Shown here: positions 26,874-35,860 of the stretch, in pieces
Position numbering within the stretch: position 1 is the first letter of the stretch
Layout: every line of letters starts with the position of its first letter
Source of the DNA: Saccharomonospora sp. CUA-673
GTDB taxonomy: Bacteria > Actinomycetota > Actinomycetes > Mycobacteriales > Pseudonocardiaceae
Assembly (NCBI RefSeq): GCF_001942305.1
Contig: NZ_MKKE01000033.1
Location: forward strand, 62,001 to 126,000
Reading direction: 5' to 3'
Length of the DNA: 64,000 nt
Program-made: the position numbers and the translations under genes
Notes under the pieces: generated by a model
Seen by the model: only the letters and a program-made list of their open reading frames with translations
Told to the model about the DNA's origin: nothing
Databases searched by the model: none

Positions 26874-28211
26874 ATGACCGCAGACACGGACCTGCTGGAC
26901 GACCTGTTCGACGCACACGACCTGCCGGGACTGGAACAGTGGGTCGCCGACCATCCGCCGCACGAGGTCGCCGACGAGCTCGCCCGCGCCGACGGTGTGC
27001 GGGCGGTCCTGCTGTTCCGGCTGCTCGACAAGGACCGCGCGCTCACGGTGTTCGAGGAGCTCGACCCGACCGACCAGCACAAGGTGCTCTCGGAGCTGCG
27101 CGGCGAGGCGTTCCAGGACGTCGTCGAGGAGATGGATCCCGACGACCGCGCGCGGCTGCTGGGGGAGGCGCCCGCCAAGTTCGCCCGCCAGGTGCTGGCC
27201 GGGCTCAGCCCGCGCAAACGGTCGATGACGGCCGCCCTGCTGGGCTACGAGGACGGCTCCGTCGGCCGCTACATGACCCCCGAAACGGTGACGTTGCGGC
27301 AGCGGCGCACCGCGGGCGAGGCACTCGAGGTGGTGCGCGACCGCGGGGCCGACGCGGAGACCGTCTACACGCTGCCGGTGACCGACGACCAACGCCGGTT
27401 CGTCGGCGTCGTGTCGCTGCGCGACGTGGTCCTGAGTCCACCCGAACGGCCGATCACGGAGCTGCTCAAGGAGGACTACCCGATCGTCGAGGCGACCGGC
27501 CAGGCCGAGGACGCGGCGCGTCTGATGCAGGACGCGAACGTGCTGGCGCTGCCGGTCGTCGACAGTGAGAACCGCGTGCTCGGCCTGCTGACCATCGACG
27601 ACGCCCTCGAGGTCATCGAAGCGGCCGACACCGAGGACATCGCGAGGCAGGCCGCGGCCGCGCCCTGGAGCGGTCACTACATGTCGGCGGGCGTGGTGCA
27701 ACTGGCCAAGTCGCGGGTGGTGTGGCTGTTGCTGCTCATCGTCGCGGCGACGCTGACGGTCAACGTGCTGCAGATCTTCGAGGCCGAGTTGACCGCGGTG
27801 ACGGCGTTGGCGTTGTTCATCCCGCTGCTGACCGGCGCGGGCGGCAACGCGGGCTCACAGGCCGCGACGGCGACGGTGCGCGCGTTGGCCGTCGGCGAGG
27901 TGCGCACGCGGGACCTGTTCCGCGTGGCGTGGCGGGAGAGCCGGGTCGGACTGCTCGTCGGAACGGCGCTCGGTGCCGTGGGTCTGCTGATCGGCAGCGT
28001 GCTCGTCGACGTACCGGTGGCGATGACGGTGGCCCTGTCGCTGATCGTCATCTGCAGTTGGGCGGCGACGGTGGGCGCGACGATGCCGCTCGTGGCGAAA
28101 CGACTCGGCATCGACCCGGCGGTGATCTCCGCCCCGCTGGTGACGACTCTGGTCGACGCCACGGGCCTGGTGATCTACTTCCTCATCGCCCACCTCGTGC
28201 TGGGACTGTGA
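26874..28211 (+). CDS. mgtE: Magnesium transporter MgtE
   Basis: A protein of 445 residues in the standard order. The N-terminal superhelical sensor domain (about 1-130, including ELRGEAFQDVVEEMDPDDRA) is followed by two CBS domains (about 135-260, YMTPETVTLRQRRTAGEAL and PVVDSENRVLGLLTIDDALE). A connecting helix and five membrane helices follow, with the pore motif PLLTGAGGNAGSQAATATVRAL and the C-terminal VISAPLVTTLVDATGLVIYF. It is a gated Mg2+ channel that closes when cytosolic Mg2+ binds the sensor and CBS domains. The start ATG follows GGAGGAG; the longer open frame upstream is not conserved-looking. Confidence 0.95.
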   Translation: MTADTDLLDDLFDAHDLPGLEQWVADHPPHEVADELARADGVRAVLLFRLLDKDRALTVFEELDPTDQHKVLSELRGEAFQDVVEEMDPDDRARLLGEAPAKFARQVLAGLSPRKRSMTAALLGYEDGSVGRYMTPETVTLRQRRTAGEALEVVRDRGADAETVYTLPVTDDQRRFVGVVSLRDVVLSPPERPITELLKEDYPIVEATGQAEDAARLMQDANVLALPVVDSENRVLGLLTIDDALEVIEAADTEDIARQAAAAPWSGHYMSAGVVQLAKSRVVWLLLLIVAATLTVNVLQIFEAELTAVTALALFIPLLTGAGGNAGSQAATATVRALAVGEVRTRDLFRVAWRESRVGLLVGTALGAVGLLIGSVLVDVPVAMTVALSLIVICSWAATVGATMPLVAKRLGIDPAVISAPLVTTLVDATGLVIYFLIAHLVLGL

Positions 28212-28215
28212 CGGC

Positions 28216-29250
28216 GTGCTGGCACATCGCGGCATCAACTACGACACGGGGCTCAACTACCTCCCCGACGAACTGTCACGAGTGGCATGGGATCCACTGG
28301 TGGCGGAGCGCGACATGCGGGTGATCGCCGAGCAGTTGCACTGCACGTCGGTGAACATCTTCGGGTGCGAACTCGACCGGGTGGAATCCTGTGCACGCAG
28401 CGCGGCCGATCTCGGACTCGACGTCTGGATACAGCCGCGACTGATCGATCGCCCGCAGCGGGAGGTACTCGACCATCTCGCCGCCGCCGGGGACGTGGCA
28501 GAGCGGCTGCGCAGGGACGGGGCGTCGGTCCATCTGCACGTCGGTTGCGAGCTGACGATCTTCCTGCCCGGTGTGCTGCCCGGCGACACGTACACCGAAC
28601 GGATCGAGCTGCTGTCGAACGCGTGGCCCTTGCCGGGCGAGTGGGACGAACGGCTCGACGACTACCTCGTCCGCGCCCGCACTCGGGCCCGTGACGTGTT
28701 CGCCGGCCCGGTCACGTACGCGGCGGGCGAGTGGGAAACGGTGGACTGGTCGGCCTTCGATCTCGTGGGCGTGAACCTGTACCGCCAGGACGAGAACCGG
28801 AGCGGCTACGCGGAGACCGTGCGCAACCTCGTCGCGTCGGAGAAACCCGTCGTGATCACCGAGTTCGGCATCTGCAGTTACGCGGGCGCGGACAGCGCCG
28901 GTGGCGGCGGACACGACGTCGTCGACTTCGCCACCACGCCTCCTCGGATCGATCCGGCATTGCCACGGGACGAGGCCGCGCAAGCCGAGCACCTGGCGGA
29001 GTTGATCACCCTCTACGCACGTGAGGGTGTCGCGGGGTGCTTCGTCTACGCGTTCAGTGAACCGTCCAATCCCTACTCGCCGGACCCGGCTCTCGACCTG
29101 GACAAAGCCAGTTACGGCATCGTCCGCACACTGCCCGGCGTTCCCACCGGTGGTGCCTGGCGACCCAAACGGGCATTCGATCGACTCGCCGCGACATACG
29201 CCATGCCGGACATCGGGCACGGCCGGGACCGCGGGTCACCGGGACGCTGA
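28216..29250 (+). CDS. Glycoside hydrolase-like TIM-barrel protein (often labelled abortive infection protein)
   Basis: A protein of 344 residues that looks like a clan GH-A (beta/alpha)8 barrel. The proposed acid/base Glu is in YAAGEWETVDW and the nucleophile Glu in PVVITEFGICSYAG, at strands 4 and 7. VNLYRQDENR and FVYAFSEPSNPY are substrate-side segments. There is no signal peptide, so it would act inside the cell. Relatives in actinomycetes are annotated as abortive infection proteins, but nothing in the sequence proves a defence role. The GTG start at 28216 is only 4 bp after the mgtE stop with no separate ribosome site, implying coupled translation. Confidence 0.7.
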   Translation: MLAHRGINYDTGLNYLPDELSRVAWDPLVAERDMRVIAEQLHCTSVNIFGCELDRVESCARSAADLGLDVWIQPRLIDRPQREVLDHLAAAGDVAERLRRDGASVHLHVGCELTIFLPGVLPGDTYTERIELLSNAWPLPGEWDERLDDYLVRARTRARDVFAGPVTYAAGEWETVDWSAFDLVGVNLYRQDENRSGYAETVRNLVASEKPVVITEFGICSYAGADSAGGGGHDVVDFATTPPRIDPALPRDEAAQAEHLAELITLYAREGVAGCFVYAFSEPSNPYSPDPALDLDKASYGIVRTLPGVPTGGAWRPKRAFDRLAATYAMPDIGHGRDRGSPGR

Positions 29251-29276
29251 ACGACCGCGCGCGCCACGCGTGCTCG

Positions 29277-29633
29277 TCAGGGCGAGTGCGGCGGGCCCGA
29301 ACGGCGGACGTTGCGGCGCAGCTGCATGATCCGCACCGATCCCGGCACGGCGATGAGCACGGCACCGGCGGCGACACCCAGCAGGATCGCCACGGCCAGC
29401 GGCATGTGACCGTCGAAACCGAGCAGGTTCAGCTGCACGCTCTGCAGGTTCTGGAGAATGAACACCAGCAGCAGCACGAGGACCACGGCGGCCACGATCA
29501 GGCCCACCCAGAGTCCGCCGGAGCGGCTGCGTTCCACCGTGCTGCCGGTGGGCGCCGGGGGCGCTCCGGGTGTTCCGGGGCCGGTGTCGGTGGTGTCGTC
29601 GTGGTCGGCTGCCGACGACCGTGAGCGTGCCAT
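29277..29633 (-). CDS. LapA-like (DUF1049) small membrane protein
   Basis: A protein of 118 residues. A Ser/Thr/Pro-rich cytosolic N-terminus of about 40 residues is followed by two membrane helices (WVGLIVAAVVLVLLLVFILQ and PLAVAILLGVAAGAVLIAVP) linked by a short loop (NLQSVQLNLLGFDGHM), and a basic tail. This is the LapA/YciS (DUF1049) layout. E. coli LapA works in lipopolysaccharide assembly, but actinobacterial members have no assigned role. ATG at 29633 has GGAGGAGACG before it. It converges with the glycosidase-like gene and diverges from the aldehyde dehydrogenase. Confidence 0.8.
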   Translation of the reverse strand: MARSRSSAADHDDTTDTGPGTPGAPPAPTGSTVERSRSGGLWVGLIVAAVVLVLLLVFILQNLQSVQLNLLGFDGHMPLAVAILLGVAAGAVLIAVPGSVRIMQLRRNVRRSGPPHSP

Positions 29634-29842
29634 CGTCTCCTCCAGTCTGGCCGACGTCGCGCGGGCGAACGTGCCCACCGTTTTCCCCCGAAGCGTCCCG
29701 CCTACTCGTGAGGAACCCCCGGATCACCTGGTCGGTCGATCCGGCGCGGCGCCGCGAGCCGTGTCCGGTGCGGGCCGCGCTTCGGGCAGACTGTGCGCGG
29801 ACCCGTGGCAGGATGGCCGCCACCACGAACAACGGGAGAACG

Positions 29843-31561
29843 ATGAGCTCGGATACCGCGTACGACGCGACGCCCGCCACCCAGGCCGAACTGGACCAGG
29901 CCGTCGAGGCCCTCACCGCGGGGGCGGCGTGGTGGGCCGGGCTGCCGCTGAGCCGGCGCGCCGCGTTGTTGCGGCAGGCTCAGCAGACGGTCGCCGCGGA
30001 GGCCGCGCGGTGGGCGGAGGCCGCATGCGGTGCCAAGGGCGTCCCGGCCGGCCACCTCGAGGGCGAGGAGTGGATCTCCGGTCCCGGCGCGGTCGCGCCG
30101 ATGCTCGGCGAGTACGCCGCGACGCTGGATACGCTGGCCGCGGGCAAGTCCCCGTTGGACACGCTGAAGTTCGGCACGGCGGGCGGCCGCACGACGGTGC
30201 GCGTGCTGCCCAGCGATCTCAAGGACACCCTGCTCTACAACGGGTTCCGCGCCGACGTGTGGCTGCCGCCCGGGGTGACGCCCGTGCGGGCGCGCACGTC
30301 CGCCGGACTCGGCGCCAAGGACGGTGCGGACTCGGCCGGCGGGGTCGGTGTCGTGCTGGGCGCGGGCAACATCTCCGCGATCGCCCCGTTGGACGCGGTG
30401 TACGAACTGGTGGCCTTCAACCGCACGAGCGTCATCAAGCTCAACCCGACGTTCGCGAGCCTCAAGCCCGTCTACGAGGCGGCGCTCGCCCCGCTCGTGG
30501 ACGCCGACCTGGTCCGCGTCGTCAACGGCGGTGCCGACGTCGGTGAGCACCTGGTCAACCACGACGGGGTGGGCCACGTGCACATCACCGGTTCGGCCCG
30601 TACCCACGACGCGATCGTGTGGGGCGTGGGCGAGGAGGGCGAGCGCAACCGCGCGGCCGGCACGCCGAAGATCACCAAGGAGATCACGTCCGAACTGGGC
30701 GGTGTCTCGCCGATCATCGTGGTGCCAGGGCAGTGGGACCAGGCGGATCTCGTCCACCAGGCCGAGCACGTCGTCACCCAGCGGCTGCACAACGCGGGCC
30801 ACAACTGCATCGGCGGTCAGGCCTTGCTGATCTCGTCCGACTGGGACCAGAAGGACGCCTTCCTCGACGCGATCCGCGCCGTGCTGCGGAAGATCACGCC
30901 GCGCGCGCCGTGGTACCCGGGCGGTCAGGCGTCCGTCGACCGGGCGGCCGCCACATACGGCGACGCGGCGGAGCAGGTCGGGTCGTGCCTGCTGGTGTCG
31001 CTCGACGACGAGGCGCCGACCGAGCTCTACGACGGCGAGTACTTCGCCGGCGTCCTCGGCATCACGGAACTGCCCGGCACGGGCGCGGAGTTCCTCGGCA
31101 ACGCCGTCACGTTCGCCAACGACCGTCTCGACGGCACGCTGGGCGCGTCGGTGATCGCGGCTCCCGCCGACCTCACGGCGATGGGCGAGCGGTTCGAGGA
31201 GCTGCTGGTCGAACTGCGCTACGGCGCGGTGGGCGTCAACGTCTGGTCCGGTGTGGCGTTCCTGCTCGGCGGCGCCACCTGGGGCGCCTACCCGGGCCAC
31301 ACGCTCGACGAGGTCGGTTCCGGGATCGGCGTCGTGCACAACACGAACCTCATCGCCGACTCGGAGAAGACGGTGGTGCGCGGGCCGTTCCGGCCGTTCC
31401 CGCGGTCGGTGCTGAAGGGCGAGCTGACGATGGCGCCGACCATGCCGTGGTTCGTCACGGCGAAGACGGCCGAGAAGACCGGCCGGGCCCTCGCCGCGTA
31501 CGGCGGCGAGCGTAGCTGGGTCAACCTGCTCAAGATCTTCCCGCCCGCCCTGCGCGGCTGA
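29843..31561 (+). CDS. Aldehyde dehydrogenase family protein
   Basis: A protein of 572 residues, longer than the usual 480-510. NAD-binding (VGVVLGAGNISAIAPLDAVY), Glu base in KITKEITSELGGVSPIIVV and catalytic Cys in NAGHNCIGGQALL are in canonical order. The late region LTMAPTMPWFVTAKTAEKTG is peculiar to this subgroup. The substrate aldehyde cannot be read from sequence. The ATG at 29843 is preceded by GGGAGAACG; the open frame extends about 90 codons upstream without conserved content. Monocistronic in appearance. Confidence 0.9.
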   Translation: MSSDTAYDATPATQAELDQAVEALTAGAAWWAGLPLSRRAALLRQAQQTVAAEAARWAEAACGAKGVPAGHLEGEEWISGPGAVAPMLGEYAATLDTLAAGKSPLDTLKFGTAGGRTTVRVLPSDLKDTLLYNGFRADVWLPPGVTPVRARTSAGLGAKDGADSAGGVGVVLGAGNISAIAPLDAVYELVAFNRTSVIKLNPTFASLKPVYEAALAPLVDADLVRVVNGGADVGEHLVNHDGVGHVHITGSARTHDAIVWGVGEEGERNRAAGTPKITKEITSELGGVSPIIVVPGQWDQADLVHQAEHVVTQRLHNAGHNCIGGQALLISSDWDQKDAFLDAIRAVLRKITPRAPWYPGGQASVDRAAATYGDAAEQVGSCLLVSLDDEAPTELYDGEYFAGVLGITELPGTGAEFLGNAVTFANDRLDGTLGASVIAAPADLTAMGERFEELLVELRYGAVGVNVWSGVAFLLGGATWGAYPGHTLDEVGSGIGVVHNTNLIADSEKTVVRGPFRPFPRSVLKGELTMAPTMPWFVTAKTAEKTGRALAAYGGERSWVNLLKIFPPALRG

Positions 31562-31642
31562 GATGCGTTCCAGGTGCGGGCCCCACTGGGCCCGCACCCG
31601 GCCCGTCGTTCTCCCTGTTGTCGGTTGTTCGGGAGATTTCGG

Positions 31643-31684
31643 CGTCGCTGCGATGACATCCTGGATCGGGACATCGCAGCGACG
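31643..31684 (+). other. 13-bp inverted repeat between aldehyde dehydrogenase and beta-propeller gene
   Basis: Arms CGTCGCTGCGATG (31643-31655) and CATCGCAGCGACG (31672-31684) pair perfectly around a 16-nt loop. There is no T-run, so it is either a Rho-associated terminator for the upstream gene or an operator/leader structure for the gene starting at 31705, 20 bp downstream. Confidence 0.4.
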
Positions 31685-31704
31685 ACGCGAGATCTGGGGG
31701 CCCG

Positions 31705-33462
31705 GTGACGGGGGAGCAGCCGGCAGCGACGCAGCCGGAGAAGACGGGGGAGAAGCAGCGCGGATCGGTGCGCACCGCGCTCCTGTGGGTGGGAGCCGGC
31801 CTGCTGGCCGGCGCTCTCGTGTGGGCCACGTTCGTGGTCACGGTCTACGCAGGGGGAGTGCGGGGCGACGAGCTGTGGGGCTCGTGGATGCTCGCCTACC
31901 TGACCGGCGCGGCCGTGCTCGTCCTCGGCGTCGTGAACGTGACGGGTGCGGAGCGGACCACCGGCAGCCACCTGTCCGGGATGATCCCGGCACTGTGTCT
32001 CGCGCTGTTCGCGCTCTGGCACGCCATCCCGCGGGATGCGTTCTCCACGGGCGTGGACGGCTCGCGGTTTCTCGAATCCTCGCCGGACGAGGTGCACCTG
32101 TTCGTCGCGACGTGCGTGATCGTGGTCGGATGCGGACTCGTGGCGTCCGGGCCGGGTGCGGCGGCGGTGCGGCCCTTCCGCCGCAGCGCCGGTCTGGCCG
32201 CCGTCGGTGTGCTGCCGGTGGTACTGATCGCGGTCCTGCTGGCGCAGGTCGTCTTCCCGTGGGTCCACCACCGGGAGGCGGACGGCCCACGCGAGCCGGG
32301 TGCGGCGCCGGCTCACGTGTCCGAGGTTGGCTGGTCGTGGCGGCCGCCGGGGAGCAGCGATGTCGAGGCGGTCGAGGACGGCCCCTACGGTCCGCTCGTG
32401 CTGCTCGACGACGGAGCCGTCGCCCTCGACGGCTCGGACGGCAGCGAGGTCTGGTCCTACCGGCATCCGTACGACGTCGTCAGTGATGTGTGGCTCGAGG
32501 ACGACCACGTGCACGTACGGCACCGGCCTCGCACCGATGACGATTCCTCGCCCAGCAGCAGGTCGAGGCCCGAGGACAGCGATCCGGCGGACGACACGAC
32601 GGTGCACCTGGACTCCGAGAGCGGAGCGGTGGTCGGCGAATCCTCGCGGCTGCCGCCGGAAAGGGTGATCGGCGACGAGCGGCGCCGGGACACGGTGAGC
32701 GACATTCTGTCGCTGCCGGAGAACTGCGTCGTGTCCCAGGTCGAGCAGGCGGGAACGCGTCTGACCGGGCTGATCGGCTGTGTCGAAGGGCGATACGTCC
32801 GGTCGTCGACCGAGACCGGGGACGCGTTCGGCTGGGTCGGGTCGGACGTCGACGCGATGGTGGCGGCGGTCGACCGCGACCGGGAGGCCGAATTGTGGCG
32901 CACCGACTGGCACATCCCGTACCCGGACACCAGCCGTTCGCCTCGCATCACCGACCTCGGTGACGACACCCTCGTCGTCGAGGGAGGACCGGGCGGGCGC
33001 ACCGTGGCGTTCGACGCCGACAGCGGTGACGAGCTCGCCGTGCTGCCCGAGAAACTGGATCGGGGGGAATACGTCGACAGCGGGGTCCTTCAGGCGGACG
33101 CGGACGGCAGCGTCACCGCGGTCAGGTCCTCCGGATACACGAGGATCCTCCGTGGGGACGCCGACGGGCAGGTCATCGATACGGCGGTGTCCGAGGTTCC
33201 CCTGTCGGCCACCGTGCCGAACGGCGTGTTCCGGGTTCTCGACGACGCGGTGGTCTTCGCCTCGGAGTACTTGGAGACCCCGGGGTTGGTGGTCGCGCCG
33301 TTCGGGAAAAGCGCCGGCAACGAGGAGGAGATCGAGCTTCCTCGCGGGACGACCGTCGCCTCCCTCTCGTCCGATGGACCTCGCATGCTCGACGCCGGTG
33401 GCGCGGTGGTGCTGTGGGGCGGAGATCAGCAGGCGTCGGTCCTGTTCGGACTCGTGCCCTGA
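31705..33462 (+). CDS. Membrane protein with PQQ-like beta-propeller domain, function unknown
   Basis: A protein of 585 residues. Four membrane helices lie in the first 190 residues (around 30-50, 62-82, 95-112 with a periplasmic loop, 128-150, 165-185). An extracytoplasmic part of about 390 residues follows, made of repeated VALDGSDGSEVWSYRHP- and VAFDADSGDELAVLPEK-type blades, which is the PQQ-like/WD-type beta-propeller pattern. The disordered segment RPRTDDDSSPSSRSRPEDSD interrupts it. I recognise no active site and no PQQ-ligating set. It may bind wall or protein partners outside the cell. GTG at 31705; ATG is not available nearby. Confidence 0.75.
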   Translation: MTGEQPAATQPEKTGEKQRGSVRTALLWVGAGLLAGALVWATFVVTVYAGGVRGDELWGSWMLAYLTGAAVLVLGVVNVTGAERTTGSHLSGMIPALCLALFALWHAIPRDAFSTGVDGSRFLESSPDEVHLFVATCVIVVGCGLVASGPGAAAVRPFRRSAGLAAVGVLPVVLIAVLLAQVVFPWVHHREADGPREPGAAPAHVSEVGWSWRPPGSSDVEAVEDGPYGPLVLLDDGAVALDGSDGSEVWSYRHPYDVVSDVWLEDDHVHVRHRPRTDDDSSPSSRSRPEDSDPADDTTVHLDSESGAVVGESSRLPPERVIGDERRRDTVSDILSLPENCVVSQVEQAGTRLTGLIGCVEGRYVRSSTETGDAFGWVGSDVDAMVAAVDRDREAELWRTDWHIPYPDTSRSPRITDLGDDTLVVEGGPGGRTVAFDADSGDELAVLPEKLDRGEYVDSGVLQADADGSVTAVRSSGYTRILRGDADGQVIDTAVSEVPLSATVPNGVFRVLDDAVVFASEYLETPGLVVAPFGKSAGNEEEIELPRGTTVASLSSDGPRMLDAGGAVVLWGGDQQASVLFGLVP

Positions 33463-33479
33463 CCGGTACCGGGTCGGTG

Positions 33480-33650
33480 GACACCGGCGGTGACGCCCAC
33501 GAGCCGGTAGGGGTTGGCGACCCGCTCGACGAATGGCTCGCCGGTCAGCTGCCGAAGGCCAAGACCGTGCCGTTCGCCAGCAGCGGGCACGCCCCGTTCT
33601 CCGAGGAACCCGACCGCTTCAACGAGGGCCTTGGCAACTTCGCATCCTGA
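33480..33650 (+). pseudogene. 3' remnant of an alpha/beta-hydrolase gene
   Basis: The frame ending at 33650 reads DEWLAGQLPKAKTVPFASSG then HAPFSEEPDRFNEGLGNFAS, which is the normal C-terminus of a small alpha/beta-hydrolase, including the catalytic histidine in SGHAPF. No N-terminal part (oxyanion, nucleophile elbow) exists upstream, where the beta-propeller gene ends at 33462. It is therefore a degraded fragment left by a deletion. Genes of this type commonly accompany GlxA regulators and isochorismatases, as here. Confidence 0.6.
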
Positions 33651-33689
33651 CCGGCGCACCGGATACGGCATTGCCGCCGGCGGCGGTCA

Positions 33690-34637
33690 TCACGGCGTGG
33701 TGGTGAACCGGTGCCGGTACGAGGTCGGCGTGGTGTTGTAGTGCTTGACGAAGTTCTGCCGGAAGGTCACCGCGCTGGCGAACCCGCAAGCTTCGGCGAT
33801 GCGGGTGACGCTCCAGGTTGTGGTCTCCAGCAGCCGGCGTGCTTCGTCGAGGCGGTGGGTGAGCACCCATCGCGCGGGGCTCATTCCGGTGGTGTCGCGG
33901 AAACGGCGGGAGAAGTTCCGCGGGCTCATCGACGAGCGGGCGGCCAGGTCCTGGACGGTGAGCGACTGGTTGAGGTTGGCCAGCGCCCACGCGATGGCCG
34001 CGCCCATGGGGCCGTCGTCGCTGCTGGAGAGCGGGCGTTCGATGTACTGGGCCTGGCCGCCGTCGCGGTGCGGGGCGATGACGAGGTGACGCGCGACGGT
34101 GGTGGCCGCGGTGGATCCGAGCCGGGCCCGGACGAGGTGGAGGCAGGCGTCGAGCGCGGAGGCGGTGCCCGCCGAGGTGAGGACGTCGCCGTGGTCGAGG
34201 TAGAGGGCGTCGGCCTGGACCTGCACGGTCGGATGCTTGTCGGCCAGCTCGGTGGCGCTGGCCCAGTGGGTGGTCGCAGTACGGCCGTCGAGGATGCCGC
34301 TGGCGACGACCGGAAAGGCACCGAGGCACAGGCCCACGATCGTCGCCCCGCGCGTGTGGGCATCGCGGATGCGGTCGAGGAATCCCGGCTCCGGGTCGGG
34401 CAGGGACACCGGCCAGGACGGGAACACCAGTACGTCGGCCGATGCGGTCGCGTCTGGGCCGGCGAGGTCGTCGATGAGGACGCCTTCATCGGCCCGAACG
34501 GGGCTGCCGTCGACACTCCAGACGGTGGTACTCCAGCCTTCGGCCAGCTCCTGACGGGTGACCTCACCGAAGGTGAGCAGGGGCGCCGCGAGGTGGAACG
34601 TGGTGATCCCGTCGAAGGCGTGGATGGCGATCCGCAT
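33690..34637 (-). CDS. GlxA-type transcriptional regulator (DJ-1/PfpI domain plus AraC helix-turn-helix)
   Basis: A protein of 315 residues from the ATG at 34637. The N-terminal class-I glutamine amidotransferase-like domain (about 1-180) keeps the nucleophile-elbow cysteine (IVGLCLGAFPVVASG). The C-terminal AraC/XylS domain contains both helix-turn-helix units (SLTVQDLAARSSMSPRNFSR and WSVTRIAEACGFASAVTFRQ). Such regulators sense small metabolites. It is divergent from the isochorismatase gene (122 bp between starts) and is likely its regulator. Confidence 0.9.
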   Translation of the reverse strand: MRIAIHAFDGITTFHLAAPLLTFGEVTRQELAEGWSTTVWSVDGSPVRADEGVLIDDLAGPDATASADVLVFPSWPVSLPDPEPGFLDRIRDAHTRGATIVGLCLGAFPVVASGILDGRTATTHWASATELADKHPTVQVQADALYLDHGDVLTSAGTASALDACLHLVRARLGSTAATTVARHLVIAPHRDGGQAQYIERPLSSSDDGPMGAAIAWALANLNQSLTVQDLAARSSMSPRNFSRRFRDTTGMSPARWVLTHRLDEARRLLETTTWSVTRIAEACGFASAVTFRQNFVKHYNTTPTSYRHRFTTTP

Positions 34638-34758
34638 GGTTGGCCTGATTTCATCGAAGAGCGACATCTCTGCCACTCACGCTACCGGAGCGGTGGTCAG
34701 CAGGATCGGAGGCGATGGTGCGACCGGCCATCACCGCCACAGCTCCGGAGGATTGTCA

Positions 34759-35388
34759 GTGAACGCCCCACGCCGAGCCCTCATCGTGATCGACGCCCAG
34801 CAGGAGTACTTCGACGGGCCGCTGATCGTGCAGCACCCGCCCCGCGACGAGTCCCTGGCGCGGATCGCGGGTGCGATGGATACCGCCGCCGACGCCGGCC
34901 TTCCGGTGATCACGGTTCAGCACGAAACCGCGGAAGGGGCACCGGTGTTCGCCCCCGGCTCGGAGGGCTGGAAGCTGCACCCAGCGATCGAGCGCCGCGC
35001 ACCATCGGCGTCGAAGCACCTCGTCAAGGGCTACTCCAGCGTGTTCGGTGCCGGTGATCTCACGGAGTGGTTGCGTGCCAACGGAATCGACACGATCACC
35101 CTGGTCGGCTACATGACCAACAACTGCGTGCTCGCCACGGCGGCGGCTGCCGAACCGCTCGGCTTCGCCGTCGAGGTGCTTTCCGACGCGACCGGAGCCA
35201 TCCACCTCTCCAACGAGGCGGGCAAGGTCTCCGCCCGGCAGGTGCACGACACGCTGATGGTCCTGCTCCACTCCAACTGGGCCGCGGTCACCGACACCGC
35301 CACCTGGGCCGAGGCGGTCGCGGCGAAGGCGCCCCTGGACAAGAGCGACCTAGGAACCTCGGCAGTCCAAGGCCGAACCGCCCACTGA
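34759..35388 (+). CDS. Isochorismatase-family cysteine hydrolase
   Basis: A protein of 209 residues. The catalytic triad is visible as Asp in LIVIDAQQEYF, Lys in KHLVKGYSSVF and Cys in GYMTNNCVLATAAAA, with the preceding cis-peptide glycine. The family hydrolyses amides or isochorismate-like esters; the actual substrate is not evident. The GTG start at 34759 has CGGAGGA upstream. It is divergently transcribed from the GlxA regulator and lies close to a hydrolase remnant, so this looks like a partly eroded small catabolic locus. Confidence 0.9.
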   Translation: MNAPRRALIVIDAQQEYFDGPLIVQHPPRDESLARIAGAMDTAADAGLPVITVQHETAEGAPVFAPGSEGWKLHPAIERRAPSASKHLVKGYSSVFGAGDLTEWLRANGIDTITLVGYMTNNCVLATAAAAEPLGFAVEVLSDATGAIHLSNEAGKVSARQVHDTLMVLLHSNWAAVTDTATWAEAVAAKAPLDKSDLGTSAVQGRTAH

Positions 35389-35505
35389 GCCCATCCGACA
35401 GCCGCGGTCGACGACGGCCGACGAGGTTCCCTGTCCTACGGACACAGCGGCGTGATTGATCCGGGGTCAAGGGGTTGCGCGCTCGTGGAAGACCGACAGG
35501 CAATG

Positions 35506-35538
35506 AAAAAGGGCCGTCTACCTGCGTAGACGGCCCTT
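35506..35538 (-). terminator. Intrinsic terminator of tRNA-Pro
   Basis: A 13-bp perfect stem: arms 35509-35521 (AAGGGCCGTCTAC) and 35526-35538, 4-nt loop. On the minus strand it is followed by TTTTT (the A-run 35506-35510). It lies 6 bp beyond the 3' end of the tRNA gene. Confidence 0.85.
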
Positions 35539-35543
35539 GCCGG

Positions 35544-35617
<74 letters not shown>

Positions 35618-35860
35618 GCCATCGCCCCGTGTCGGGGTGATGGCAGTACTGTACCTGCCCGGCGATCGCCTGCTCACAGCGGGTACCGCAGACCTTCTGG
35701 CCTGGGATTTCGCGTCCGACCTGGGGTTTCGGTGCGTTTCGTCGCACATCGGCCGCGGTCCGCGGGGCGTTCTTTCCCTACCCTGCGTTTTCGATCTTGT
35801 CGTGCGGGTAGCCGACGGTGTGTCCGACCTTCGCGCACTCGACGAAGGGAGTGTTGAGAC

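Noticed and set aside
33414-33650. Treating the frame at 33414 as a complete small gene
   Set aside because: Its first third overlaps the end of the beta-propeller gene and has no conserved content; only the C-terminal 55 residues match a hydrolase family, so it is a remnant.
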